A stretch of 64,000 nucleotides of DNA, taken from assembly GCA_965276825.1 (NCBI GenBank), contig OZ255630.1, forward strand, positions 868,001-932,000, read 5' to 3'. The notes under the pieces are model-generated. The model saw only the letters and a list, made by a program, of their open reading frames with translations. It ran no database searches and had not been told where the DNA came from. How positions within the stretch are numbered: the stretch's first letter is position 1; every line of letters begins with the position of its first letter. The DNA comes from G965276765 sp965276825 (GTDB lineage Bacteria; Actinomycetota; Acidimicrobiia; Acidimicrobiales; Palsa-688). Position numbers and translations under genes: made by a program. Positions 1 to 10,167 of this stretch are shown in pieces.

Positions 1-254
1 CGCACGTAGCGCCCGTAGCGGCGGAGCAGCGGGTAGCCGCCCTTGTCCCCGATGAGGAAGCCGATGTTGTCCCCGACGATGGCGGCGGCGGCGGCCACGG
101 CGAAGATCCCCCACACCGAGAGCCGGTGGGTGGTGCCGGCGTAGGTGGCGGCGACGATCAGGATGGTCTCGCCGGGCAGCGGCACGCCGAGGCTCTCGAC
201 GCCGACGAGCAACGCGACCGCGTAGTAGCCGTAGGTGGCGACGAGATGGTTCAC
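1..254 (-). CDS. DedA/SNARE-associated family membrane protein (N-terminal part only)
   Basis: The reading frame runs off the left edge, so only about 84 N-terminal residues are present. It begins at a GTG and shows a hydrophobic helix with the DedA hallmark ESLGVPLPGE (E20, P25, PGE 27-29), then an Ala-rich segment and GDNIGFLIGDKGG near residues 62-74, as in DedA proteins. These are integral inner-membrane proteins linked to membrane lipid and proton-motive-force homeostasis; some act as lipid scramblases or transporters. No clear ribosome site precedes the GTG. A copy of a dispersed repeat lies upstream. The family call is solid, the exact role unknown. Confidence 0.85.
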   Translation of the reverse strand, partial: MNHLVATYGYYAVALLVGVESLGVPLPGETILIVAATYAGTTHRLSVWGIFAVAAAAAIVGDNIGFLIGDKGGYPLLRRYGRYV

Positions 255-315
255 CGGCGGGGGTGGGATACGGGGAGGAGGAGGATGCCGCGAATGGTAC
301 CCGGGGGCCTCCGAC

Positions 316-415
316 GGGCCCGTGCGGAGACGACTCGGGCGGCGCCACGCGCTCGGCCCTCTCGGAACGGCCGCGGCGGCCTCCGCCCGTCCACGTGGCT
401 TGCTTGCGGTCCCGA
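316..415 (-). repeat. Dispersed ~100-bp structured repeat, copy A
   Basis: This is the most diverged of four copies in the window (others at 990-1090, 36531-36633 and 42731-42829). It keeps the outer GGGACCG and CCGCACGG ends, the core GAGAGGG, and a shortened GGGCGG/CCGCCC stem. It lies between the divergent starts of the DedA gene and the small Lys-rich protein. Minus is the orientation that matches copies C and D. Confidence 0.6.
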
Positions 416-528
416 CCCGACGCCTGCGCCGGCCCGGTCGGCCCGTGCGGCCGAAAGAGCGGGCCCGAACGACCACGGAAGGGTTGCATCACGACGTCTC
501 CGATTTCTGGGGTTGTGGAAATATCGAC

Positions 529-534
529 TACCCT
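529..534 (+). promoter_or_regulatory. Putative -10 hexamer TACCCT for a leaderless GTG start
   Basis: TACCCT ends 9 nt before the GTG at 544, and there is no Shine-Dalgarno sequence between them. Many start codons in this window show the same arrangement. No convincing -35 box is seen. Confidence 0.3.
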
Positions 535-543
535 TTGTGGACC

Positions 544-987
544 GTGCCGAGAAAATCCCAACCCAAGAAGTCTGCTGCCGCCAAGAAATCGATGTCCGAC
601 ACCCACAAGGCTGCGCTGGCCGTGGGGCGCGACGAGGGGCGGGTGGTCCGCCGCTATCTCGAGGCCCTCGACGCCCACCGGCCCCGACCCGGCCGCAAGC
701 GCACCCTGGACAGCGTGCAGCGCCAGCTGGACGAGACGGTCGCCGCCCTGGCCGACGCCACCGCCCTCGACCGGGTCCATCTCCTGCAGCGGCGCATCGA
801 CCTGGAGGAGGAGCTCGGGCAACTCGCCGCCCACCAGGTGACCGACATCGAGGAGCTCGAAGAGGCCTTCATCCAGGCGTTGCCGGGCTACAGCGAGCGC
901 AAGCACCTGACCTATCCCGCCTGGCGGGAGGCCGGTGTCCCGGCTCGGGTGCTGCGCGCCGCAGGCGTGCGGCGGGTCACCACCTGA
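544..987 (+). CDS. Conserved hypothetical protein, 147 aa, Lys-rich N-terminus
   Basis: I recognise no named domain. The GTG start gives a basic leader (PRKSQPKKSAAAKKS), then a long charged alpha-helical region (residues about 20-110, many Arg/Glu/Leu) and a C-terminal part with YPAWREAGVPARVLRAAG, which resembles a small DNA-contacting helical domain. The leader looks histone-like, so nucleic-acid binding is possible but unproven. An internal ATG at 592 is an alternative start; GTG 544 is preferred because the basic leader reads as coding and a TACCCT hexamer precedes it. The gene ends 3 bp before repeat copy B and converges with the frameshifted hypothetical gene. Confidence 0.7.
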   Translation: MPRKSQPKKSAAAKKSMSDTHKAALAVGRDEGRVVRRYLEALDAHRPRPGRKRTLDSVQRQLDETVAALADATALDRVHLLQRRIDLEEELGQLAAHQVTDIEELEEAFIQALPGYSERKHLTYPAWREAGVPARVLRAAGVRRVTT

Positions 988-989
988 GG

Positions 990-1090
990 GTGCCGTGCGG
1001 AGGCGACCTGGGCGGCCGTCAACCGTTCGACCCTCTCGCAACGGCACCTGCGGCCTGCGGCCGCCCAGGTTGCTTCCTTGCGGTCCCTGA
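990..1090 (-). repeat. Dispersed ~100-bp structured repeat, copy B
   Basis: It contains a perfect 12-bp inverted repeat, ACCTGGGCGGCC (1006-1017) and GGCCGCCCAGGT (1059-1070). Compared with copy C, two adjacent base pairs in the stem are swapped on both sides, which is compensatory change. It lies between convergent genes and overlaps the last codons of the frameshifted gene on the minus strand, where it supplies a new C-terminal tail of about 24 residues. Confidence 0.75.
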
Positions 1091-1956
1091 CCTCCAGCGG
1101 TCCGACACCGGTGACACGCCGATGGCCGCGGCGAAGCCGGCCAGGGCCCGAGGGGTGAGGTCCGGGGTGACCGCGCCGAGCAGCGCGTGGTCGGGGAGGA
1201 GGCCGTCGAGGACGTGACGGGCGAACATCCCCTCGTCCATCCAGGCGGCCAGCGCCGGCACCACTCGTCGCTGCCCCGGCCGGCCACCGTGAGGGTGCGG
1301 AGCCGCTCCCAGCTGACCGACGCGTCGAGGGCGGCCGACACCTCCCCCGATGCCCAGCGGGGCGAGGAGGCGGCCGGGGTGAGCTCGCGGAGGGGGTGAC
1401 AGGCGACGGCGGCCGCCCAGGCGAGCGGCCGCCCCGAGCCGCGTCGGCGCCTGGCGTCCATGCGCTGCATCACCGCGCCGGCCCACAGGGCGGCCACGAG
1501 GCGGGCCGGACCCGCGGGGGGTGGCCCCGTCGGGCGGCCGAGGACCCGGCGGACCGTGTCGGGGATCCGTCCCTCGTCGGGCGAGGTCGCCATCCAGGTG
1601 CCGCCCACTCGCAGCCGGGCGTGACACGACCCCCTGCGGTCCATCCCGAAGACCACCCCGACCCGGTCGCCGTCGGCCGGCGGGGTGTGGTGGGCGCGGG
1701 TGGGGCCCGGCGCGGACGGCGTGACGGCGGCGACGGCGTGGGCCCGGCCGGTGGCCACCACGACGACCGCGGCGACGTCCGGGGGCGCGACCATGCCGGT
1801 CAGCTCGTGGAGCGGGTGGAGGGCGCACAGCTCCAGCCCGGCGGGGCCGAGGCCGGCGAGGGCGGCGACCGGGCCGTCGCCGGTGGGGTCGCTCAGCTCG
1901 GCCACGTCGTCGACGAGGACCTCGAGCGGGTCGGGGGTGGGATGCAGCTCGGACAT
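1019..1956 (-). pseudogene. Hypothetical protein gene with one apparent -1 frameshift
   Basis: The frame opens at ATG 1956 behind a good GGGGAGG ribosome site and encodes about 230 residues, including CALHPLHELTG and VGGTWMATSPDEGRIPDTVRR. Near 1252-1262 coding potential shifts by one base: the text moves from GSDEWC to PALAAWMDEGMFARHVL in another frame and continues to a stop at 1019. One missing base would restore a single protein of about 312 aa. I do not recognise the family. The last ~24 residues are encoded by repeat copy B. It may be a sequencing error or a genuine lesion. The gene lies 103 bp downstream of aspS on the same strand. Confidence 0.6.
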
Positions 1957-2059
1957 GGGGGGACCTCCCCTCGGCCGCCGGCCGGATCGCGGCGGGCGGA
2001 CGGTGGACCGTCGGAGGGGAGTCCCCGCTCCCGAGCGTGCCAGGGGGACGGGGGAGAGG

Positions 2060-3889
2060 TTAGGCGGAGGGGGTGACCACGGCGCGCTCGGGGGTCACGA
2101 CCCGGACGTGCACGTCGGCCAGCTGCTCGTCGGCCACCTCGGACGGCGCGCCCATCAGCAGGTCGCGCGCCGCCTGGTTGAGCGGGAAGGCGATGACCTC
2201 GCGGATGTTGACCTGGTCCTCGAGGATCATCAGGACCCGGTCGAAGCCCCAGGCGATCCCGGCGTGCGGCGGCGGCCCGAAGTGGAAGGCGTTCCAGAGG
2301 GCGGGGAAGGAGTCCCGGATCCGGTCGGAGCCGTAGCCGGCCACGGCGAAGGCGGCCTCCATCACGTCGGGGCGGTGGTTGCGGACGGCGCCGGAGCCGA
2401 GCTCGATGCCGTTGCACACCACGTCGTACTGGTAGGCGAGCACGTCGCCGGGGTCCTGGCCGGCGAGGGCGTCGATGCCGCCCTGGGGCATGGAGAACGG
2501 GTTGTGGGCGAAGTCCCAGGCCCCCGTCGCCTCGTTGCGCTCGTACATCGGGAAGTCGACCACCCAGCAGAAGGCCAGCGCGTCGGGGTCGGCCAGGTCG
2601 AGCTCGCGACCGATGGCCTTGCGGGCGTCACCGAGGATCCCGGCGGCCTCGTCGCGCGGGCCGACCGCGACCACCACGGCGTCGCCGGGCTCGGCCCGCA
2701 CGGCGTCGGCGAAGGTGGCCATCTCGGCCGCCGTCAGGCGCTTGGACAGGGCGCCCCGGTTGCCGGCCGCGTCGAGCTGCAGGTACGAGCCGATGACGTC
2801 GTCCTTGCGGGCGGTGTCGGCGAAGGCATCGAACCACTTGCGGGACCGGTCCGCGCCGCCAGGCACCCGCAGCGCCCGGATGACGTTGCCGCGCCCGGGG
2901 GCCTCGGCGAGCATGGGCAGGTCGGTGCTCCCGCCGAGGGTGGCGGTCAGGTCGGCGATCTCCAGGCCGAAGCGCAGGTCGGGCTTGTCGGAGCCGTACC
3001 GGTCGATGGCCTCGGCGAAGGTCAGGCGCGGGAACGAGGGGGCGATGGTCCTGTCGGTCAGGCCCTCGACGGTGGCCACCATCAGCGCCTCGACCTCGGC
3101 GAGGACGTCCTCCTGGGTGGCGAAGGCCATCTCCAGGTCGATCTGGTAGAACTCGCCCGGGCTGCGATCGGCGCGCGACGCCTCGTCACGGAAGCACGGG
3201 GCGATCTGGAAGTACCGCTCGACGCCGCCGACCATCAGCAGCTGCTTGAACTGCTGGGGGGCCTGGGGCAGGGCGTAGAACTCCCCTGGGTAGTGGCTGG
3301 AAGGGACCAGGAAGTCCCTGGCCCCCTCGGGCGACGACCCGGTGAGGATGGGGGTCTGGACGTCGAGGAAGCCGCGACCGGCGAGGTGGCCGCGGACGAG
3401 GGCGGCCAGGCGGGCCCGCTTGGCCAGGCGCTCGGCGAGCGGTCCGCGCCGCAGGTCGAGGTAGCGGTAGCGCAGGCGGGCCTCGTCGCCGACCTCGGTG
3501 TCGCGCTCGACGGGGAAGGGCAGCACGTCGGCGGACGACAGCACCTCGACCTGGCCGACGGTGACCTCGACCTCGCCGGTGGCGATGCGGGGGTTGACCG
3601 TCCCCGGGTCCCTCGCCACCACCTCGCCGGAGACGCTGATCACGCTCTCCACCCGCAGGTCGGCCAGCGCGTCCCAGGCCGGGGAGCCAGGGTGGGCGAC
3701 CAGCTGCACCACCCCGCCGGGCTCGGTGCCCCCGGCGTCGCGCAGGTCGACGAAGAGCAGGCCGCCGTGGTCGCGCCGCGCCGCGATCCACCCGGCCAGG
3801 CGGACGGTCGTGCCCACGTCGTCGGGGCGCAGCGCACCCCCGCGGTGGTCGCGGTAGCGGTTGACGGCGAGCGGGCGGGAGTCGGCCAT
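2060..3889 (-). CDS. aspS: Aspartyl-tRNA synthetase
   Basis: A class II synthetase of 609 aa that charges tRNA-Asp (possibly also tRNA-Asn) in the cytosol. The N-terminal OB-fold anticodon domain covers about residues 1-115. The catalytic core has RYRYLDLRR (140-148), motif 2 FRDEASRADRS (233-243) followed by EFYQIDLEM, a bacterial-type insertion, and motif 3 GIAWGFDRVLMILED from about residue 544. Length is normal for bacterial AspRS. The start is ATG 3889; TAGCCT lies 10 nt upstream, suggesting a very short leader. The YceH-family gene ends 45 bp upstream on the same strand. Confidence 0.97.
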   Translation of the reverse strand: MADSRPLAVNRYRDHRGGALRPDDVGTTVRLAGWIAARRDHGGLLFVDLRDAGGTEPGGVVQLVAHPGSPAWDALADLRVESVISVSGEVVARDPGTVNPRIATGEVEVTVGQVEVLSSADVLPFPVERDTEVGDEARLRYRYLDLRRGPLAERLAKRARLAALVRGHLAGRGFLDVQTPILTGSSPEGARDFLVPSSHYPGEFYALPQAPQQFKQLLMVGGVERYFQIAPCFRDEASRADRSPGEFYQIDLEMAFATQEDVLAEVEALMVATVEGLTDRTIAPSFPRLTFAEAIDRYGSDKPDLRFGLEIADLTATLGGSTDLPMLAEAPGRGNVIRALRVPGGADRSRKWFDAFADTARKDDVIGSYLQLDAAGNRGALSKRLTAAEMATFADAVRAEPGDAVVVAVGPRDEAAGILGDARKAIGRELDLADPDALAFCWVVDFPMYERNEATGAWDFAHNPFSMPQGGIDALAGQDPGDVLAYQYDVVCNGIELGSGAVRNHRPDVMEAAFAVAGYGSDRIRDSFPALWNAFHFGPPPHAGIAWGFDRVLMILEDQVNIREVIAFPLNQAARDLLMGAPSEVADEQLADVHVRVVTPERAVVTPSA

Positions 3890-3899
3890 GGCGCCAGCG

Positions 3900-3905
3900 A
3901 GGCTA
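3900..3905 (-). promoter_or_regulatory. Putative -10 hexamer TAGCCT for aspS
   Basis: TAGCCT on the minus strand lies 10 nt before the aspS ATG, with no ribosome site between them. aspS may therefore have its own nearly leaderless start even though yceH lies just upstream. Confidence 0.35.
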
Positions 3906-3934
3906 CCGGCCCCACCCGGAGCGCCCTGGGCCAA

Positions 3935-4624
3935 TCAGTCGAGCAGGGAGCGGACCTCGGCCAGGTCGGCGGCCGCCTTGGCCGCGTCGGCCCGCAACGC
4001 GTCGACGTCGGCGCGCAGCGCCCCCACCTCGGCCGCCAGCGCGGCCAGCTCCGATGCCATCGCGCCGATGCGCTCGCCGCTGCCGGGGCTGCGGGCCCCC
4101 GCCGGAGCCTCGACGGGCACGGTGATGACATCGCCGGCCAGCAGGTGGGCCCAGCGCTCGTCGCGCTGGCCCGGCTGGCGTTCGAGGCGGACCACCCAGG
4201 GCTCGTCGTAGCGGTTGCGCAGCCGGTGCAGCACCCCGTCGACCCCGCCCAGCTCGCGGAGGTCGGCGTAGCGCTCGGTGCGGGTGGCGAGCTCGCTGAC
4301 GGTCTGGGGGCCGCGCAGCATGAGCACGGCGAGGACGGCCAGCTCGGCGGCGGTCAGGCCGAGGGTCTCGTGCATGACCTGGCGGTACTTGTCGGCCCGC
4401 TGGCCGGGGCTGTGCACCACCCTGGCCAGGTGCAGCGGCCGCAGCTCGGCCACGATCCCGCTCACCTGGCCGGGTGTGTACTCGGTCACCGGGTTGCGGT
4501 TGGAGGCCTGGTTGCAGGCGTTGACCAGCGCGTTGAGGGTCAGCGGGTACTGCTCCGGGGTGGTCTGCTCCTTCTCGATCAGCGCGCCGAGGACACGGAG
4601 TTGATCGGGGCTGAGGGCCTCCAT
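3935..4624 (-). CDS. YceH/UPF0502-family protein (DUF480)
   Basis: A 229-aa protein of the YceH family: tandem winged-helix domains (residues about 1-170) containing LSPDQLRVLGALIEKE at the N-terminus and YPLTLNALVNACNQ. The last ~50 residues form an Ala/Leu/Asp heptad-rich coiled coil (LAALAAEVGALRADVDALRA). The biochemical role of the family is unclear. ATG 4624 is chosen because family proteins begin at this point and TATGCT lies 8 nt upstream. It lies upstream of aspS and diverges from acnA. Confidence 0.85.
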   Translation of the reverse strand: MEALSPDQLRVLGALIEKEQTTPEQYPLTLNALVNACNQASNRNPVTEYTPGQVSGIVAELRPLHLARVVHSPGQRADKYRQVMHETLGLTAAELAVLAVLMLRGPQTVSELATRTERYADLRELGGVDGVLHRLRNRYDEPWVVRLERQPGQRDERWAHLLAGDVITVPVEAPAGARSPGSGERIGAMASELAALAAEVGALRADVDALRADAAKAAADLAEVRSLLD

Positions 4625-4632
4625 GGCCGGGG

Positions 4633-4638
4633 AGCATA
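4633..4638 (-). promoter_or_regulatory. Putative -10 hexamer TATGCT for the yceH-family gene
   Basis: TATGCT on the minus strand ends 8 nt before ATG 4624, with no Shine-Dalgarno sequence between. This fits a leaderless transcript. Confidence 0.4.
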
Positions 4639-4731
4639 GGGCCGGCGCCCCGCCCTCCCACAGGCCCTGGCCCACCCGGCGGGGTCGTTCTCCCTCCGTC
4701 GTCCCCCAAGTGGCCGCTCGCCCGGCGGAGG

Positions 4732-4744
4732 GACCACAATGGTC
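4732..4744. promoter_or_regulatory. Palindrome GACCA-CAA-TGGTC in the acnA upstream region
   Basis: A perfect 5-bp inverted repeat with a 3-bp spacer lies about 40 bp before acnA. It overlaps CACAAT (735-740), the best -10 candidate, and abuts a GGTCGACC palindrome. The position fits an operator; the regulator is unknown. Confidence 0.3.
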
Positions 4745-4782
4745 GACCGGGTGACCGGACGCCCCGACGGGAGGCAGGCAAC

Positions 4783-7512
<2,730 letters not shown>

Positions 7513-7514
7513 TC

Positions 7515-7532
7515 GGGCCGGTCTGGCGGCCC
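7515..7532 (+). terminator. Hairpin just after acnA
   Basis: GGGCCG (515-520), loop GTCTGG, CGGCCC (527-532) begins 3 nt after the acnA stop. There is no T-tract, so intrinsic termination is only a possibility. Confidence 0.3.
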
Positions 7533-8022
7533 GGCCGGCGTCCTGGCGGTCCGGCGCCTCGTGCTGCGCCTCGTTGGTGCGGTCGGTGCGGTCTCTGCAG
7601 TGGGCGTTCTCGTGGTCTGGCGCCGTGGGCCGGTCTCTGCGGTGGCGTTTTGCGGTTCTGGGCTTGGTCGTTTTTGCGGTCGATCGGCAGGTTCTGGCGG
7701 GTCTACGGTCGGTCGACGGTGGTGGGCGCGGGTCCGGGTCCGTGGATTCCGGCGCGCGGGTGTCGGGGTGGGGTCGGCGGGGTGGGGCCGGCGGAGCCGG
7801 CCCGGGGGAGGAGTGGGGCCGGCGGAGCCGGCGCTGTTCGCTGGGGCGGGGCTGGCGCTCCGTCTGCGGTCGGTTGACAGGTTGCCGCTGACCTGGGGGC
7901 GCTCGACGGAAGGAAACGCGGTCCCGTCACCGGAGGTCGACGCGGCCCTGCGGAGTGACCGGAGGTCGACGCGGCCCTGACGGAGTGGCGGCGGTTGCGC
8001 CCCCCAGGCCGGGACGGGGGCG
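7533..8022. other. Gene-free G/T-rich intergenic stretch with short repeats
   Basis: About 490 bp between acnA and the LysR gene holds no convincing gene. The plus strand is strikingly rich in G and T from about 7560 to 7860, unlike neighbouring coding DNA. It holds two copies of GTGGGGCCGGCGGAGCCGG (about 7783-7829) and a 22-bp direct repeat, ACCGGAGGTCGACGCGGCCC plus TG, at 7929-7950 and 7958-7979 (period 29). Confidence 0.5.
7929..7979 (+). repeat. 22-bp direct repeat, two copies
   Basis: Identical 22-bp units at 7929-7950 and 7958-7979 are separated by 7 bp, and the following bases (CGGAGTG / ACGGAGTG) are also similar. The repeat lies just beyond the 3' end of the LysR gene. Function unknown. 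Confidence 0.7.
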
Positions 8023-8934
8023 TCAGGGTCGGGGGCTGTGGATCCCGAACGCCTGGTCGGCCTGCTCGGCGACGGCGGCGGCGAGCACGTCGAGCAGGGC
8101 CCGCGCCGGGGCGCTCGGGCGTCCGCGGCGCCGCAGCAGCGACCCGACGCGCCGGCGGGGCAGGCCGCCGACGGCGATGCGGACGAACCCGTCGAGGCCC
8201 TCCGCGGCGGTCGACGCGGGGAGGATGGAGGGACCGAAGCCGCGGGCGGTCATCGACGCCATCAGGCGGAGCCCGTCGAGCTCGGCGCGGGCGACGAGGG
8301 CCACGCCCGCCTCGGTGGCCGCGTCGTCGAGCTCCTGGCGGTAGGTGCTGCCGCCCGCAGGAAGGAGCAGCTCGAGTCCGTCGAGGTCGCGCAGCTCGAC
8401 CTGCGAGCGGTCCGCGAGCGCGTGGGCAGGCGGCACGACGAGGGTGAGGTCCTCGTCGAACAGCGGGGTGGCCACGAGATCCGGGTTGATCTGGGGCAGG
8501 TTGATGACCGCCACGTCGATGGCCCCGCTGGCCAGCTGGGGCTCGAGCCCGGCCGAGGTGCCCTCGCCGACGACCAGGTGGACCTTGGGGTGGGCGACGG
8601 CCAGGCGCTCGAGGAGCAGCGGGGTCAGCCAACGGGCCGTCGTGCCGATGATGCCGATGCGGACCGGGCCGACGACCTCGTGGCGGAGGGCGGCGATGTC
8701 GCTGACGATGGCGTCGAGCTCGCCGGCGACCCGCCGGCCCCGCTCCACCACGGCCTGGCCCTCCTCGGTCAGCTGGCCGGCCTGCCGGTCGACGAGCTGC
8801 ACGCTGAGCTCGCGCTCGAGCCTGGCCACGTGGCTCGACACGTTGGACTGGACCGTGTGCAAGGCGGTCGCCGCCGCCGAGAAGCTCCCGTGGTCGGCGA
8901 TGGCGACGAGCGCCTGGAGCTGGCGGAGGTCCAT
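8023..8934 (-). CDS. LysR-family transcriptional regulator
   Basis: A 303-aa LysR regulator. The N-terminal winged helix-turn-helix covers residues 1-60 (LRQLQALVAIADHGSFSAAA, then QSNVSSHVARLE), and a type-2 periplasmic-binding-like effector domain spans about 90-290 (GPVRIGIIGTTARWL). The start ATG 8934 has TATCCC 9 nt upstream and no Shine-Dalgarno. It lies 69 bp downstream of the oligopeptide transporter operon on the same strand, so it could regulate that operon, but LysR regulators usually diverge from their targets, so this is weak. Effector unknown. Confidence 0.93.
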   Translation of the reverse strand: MDLRQLQALVAIADHGSFSAAATALHTVQSNVSSHVARLERELSVQLVDRQAGQLTEEGQAVVERGRRVAGELDAIVSDIAALRHEVVGPVRIGIIGTTARWLTPLLLERLAVAHPKVHLVVGEGTSAGLEPQLASGAIDVAVINLPQINPDLVATPLFDEDLTLVVPPAHALADRSQVELRDLDGLELLLPAGGSTYRQELDDAATEAGVALVARAELDGLRLMASMTARGFGPSILPASTAAEGLDGFVRIAVGGLPRRRVGSLLRRRGRPSAPARALLDVLAAAVAEQADQAFGIHSPRP

Positions 8935-9003
8935 CGCCGTCCAGGGATAGCAGACCGTCCGGACCCGACGACGGACCCGGCGACGGCCCGAGCGACCGAG
9001 GAG

Positions 9004-10167
9004 TCAGTCGGCGCCGTGGAGCGGGTGGCCCCCGATGGCGGCGTCGACCGGGTGACCTGGCGGAGCGGGCTCCTCGTCTCCTACCGGGTCGCCGCCCGGC
9101 GCGGCGGGGAGCTGGTCGCCGGCCGACGCCGGCGAGGCCGGCGATCTGGTGGCCATGGAGATCTGCTGCTCGGTCACGTTGAGCGGGTGGTGGCAGGCGG
9201 CCAGGTGGCCGTTGGCGTACTCCGTGAGGGGCGGCTCCACGGTCCGGCACAGCTCGTCGGCCCACGAGCAGCGGGTGTTGAACCGGCAGCCGGGCGGCGG
9301 GTCGACCGGGCTCGGCAGCTCACCACGGGCGGTGCGGCGGGTGCGGTTGCGGCTCAGGTCGGGGTCGGGGATGGGGATGGCCCCGAGCAGGCTGAGGGTG
9401 TACGGGTGGACCGGCCGGGCGTAGAGCTCCTCGGCGGGCGACACCTCCACCACCTTGCCGAGGTACATGACCGCGATGCGGTCCGACACGTGGCGGACCA
9501 CGCTGAGGTCGTGGGCCACGAAGATGTAGGCCAGCCCGAGGTCGTCCTGCAGGTCGTCGAGCAGGTTGACGACCTGGGCCTGGATCGACACGTCGAGGGC
9601 CGAGACCGGCTCGTCGAGCACGATCAGGCGGGGCTCGACGGCCAGCGCCCTGGCCACCCCCACCCGCTGGCGCTGCCCGCCGGAGAACTCGTGCGGGAAG
9701 CGGTTGACGTGCTCGGGGTTGAGCCCGACCTGGGCGAGCAGCTCGCGCACCCGGCCTCCCCGGTCCGGGTGGGAGCCCCCGATGCCCGCGCCCACGATCT
9801 GCCCGACCCGCTTGCGGGGGTTGAGCGACGCCTGCGGGTCCTGGAAGACCATCTGCAGGTCGCGCCGGTAGGGGCGCATGGTCCTGGCGCCGAGGCCGGT
9901 GATGTCGGTCCCGCGGAAGCGGATGTGCCCGGCGGTCGGGGTGAGCAGCCGGGTGACGCAGCGGGCCAGGGTCGTCTTGCCGCAGCCCGACTCGCCGACC
10001 AGGCCGAGGGTCTCGCCGTCGCGAACCGTGAGCGACACGTCGTCGACCGCGTGGACCGCGCCGTGGCTGCGCCCGAAGAACCCTCCCCGGACGGGGAAGT
10101 ACATCTGCAGGTGCTCGAGCTCGAGCAGGGTGTCCTTCGAGGTGGCGCTGGGGGTGGAAGTGATCAC
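9004..10167 (-). CDS. Oligopeptide/dipeptide ABC transporter ATP-binding protein (DppF/OppF type)
   Basis: A 387-aa cytoplasmic ATPase of a peptide importer. It shows Walker A GESGCGKTT (58-66), Q-loop FQDP (108-111), signature FSGGQ (161-165), Walker B LIVLDEP (181-187), and the Cys-rich C-terminal domain typical of oligopeptide ATPases (GCRFNTRCSWADELC). A Ser/Pro/Ala/Gly-rich tail of about 50 residues follows, which is unusual in length. Its ATG overlaps the stop of the upstream ATPase by 4 bp (ATGA), so the two are probably translationally coupled. It is the last gene of the five-gene operon. Confidence 0.95.
   Translation of the reverse strand: MITSTPSATSKDTLLELEHLQMYFPVRGGFFGRSHGAVHAVDDVSLTVRDGETLGLVGESGCGKTTLARCVTRLLTPTAGHIRFRGTDITGLGARTMRPYRRDLQMVFQDPQASLNPRKRVGQIVGAGIGGSHPDRGGRVRELLAQVGLNPEHVNRFPHEFSGGQRQRVGVARALAVEPRLIVLDEPVSALDVSIQAQVVNLLDDLQDDLGLAYIFVAHDLSVVRHVSDRIAVMYLGKVVEVSPAEELYARPVHPYTLSLLGAIPIPDPDLSRNRTRRTARGELPSPVDPPPGCRFNTRCSWADELCRTVEPPLTEYANGHLAACHHPLNVTEQQISMATRSPASPASAGDQLPAAPGGDPVGDEEPAPPGHPVDAAIGGHPLHGAD

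Noticed and set aside
316..415. A tRNA-like or known small RNA fold in repeat copy A
   Set aside because: No cloverleaf or known small-RNA consensus fits; it is better explained as a diverged member of the four-copy repeat.
1685..4639. A 984-aa plus-strand open frame
   Set aside because: It is antisense to aspS and the yceH-family gene, which have clear homology on the minus strand. Its low-complexity Gly/Val/Asp text is a high-GC shadow.
7929..7979. CRISPR or attachment-site pair
   Set aside because: Only two 22-bp copies with a 7-bp gap, no nearby cas or integrase genes.
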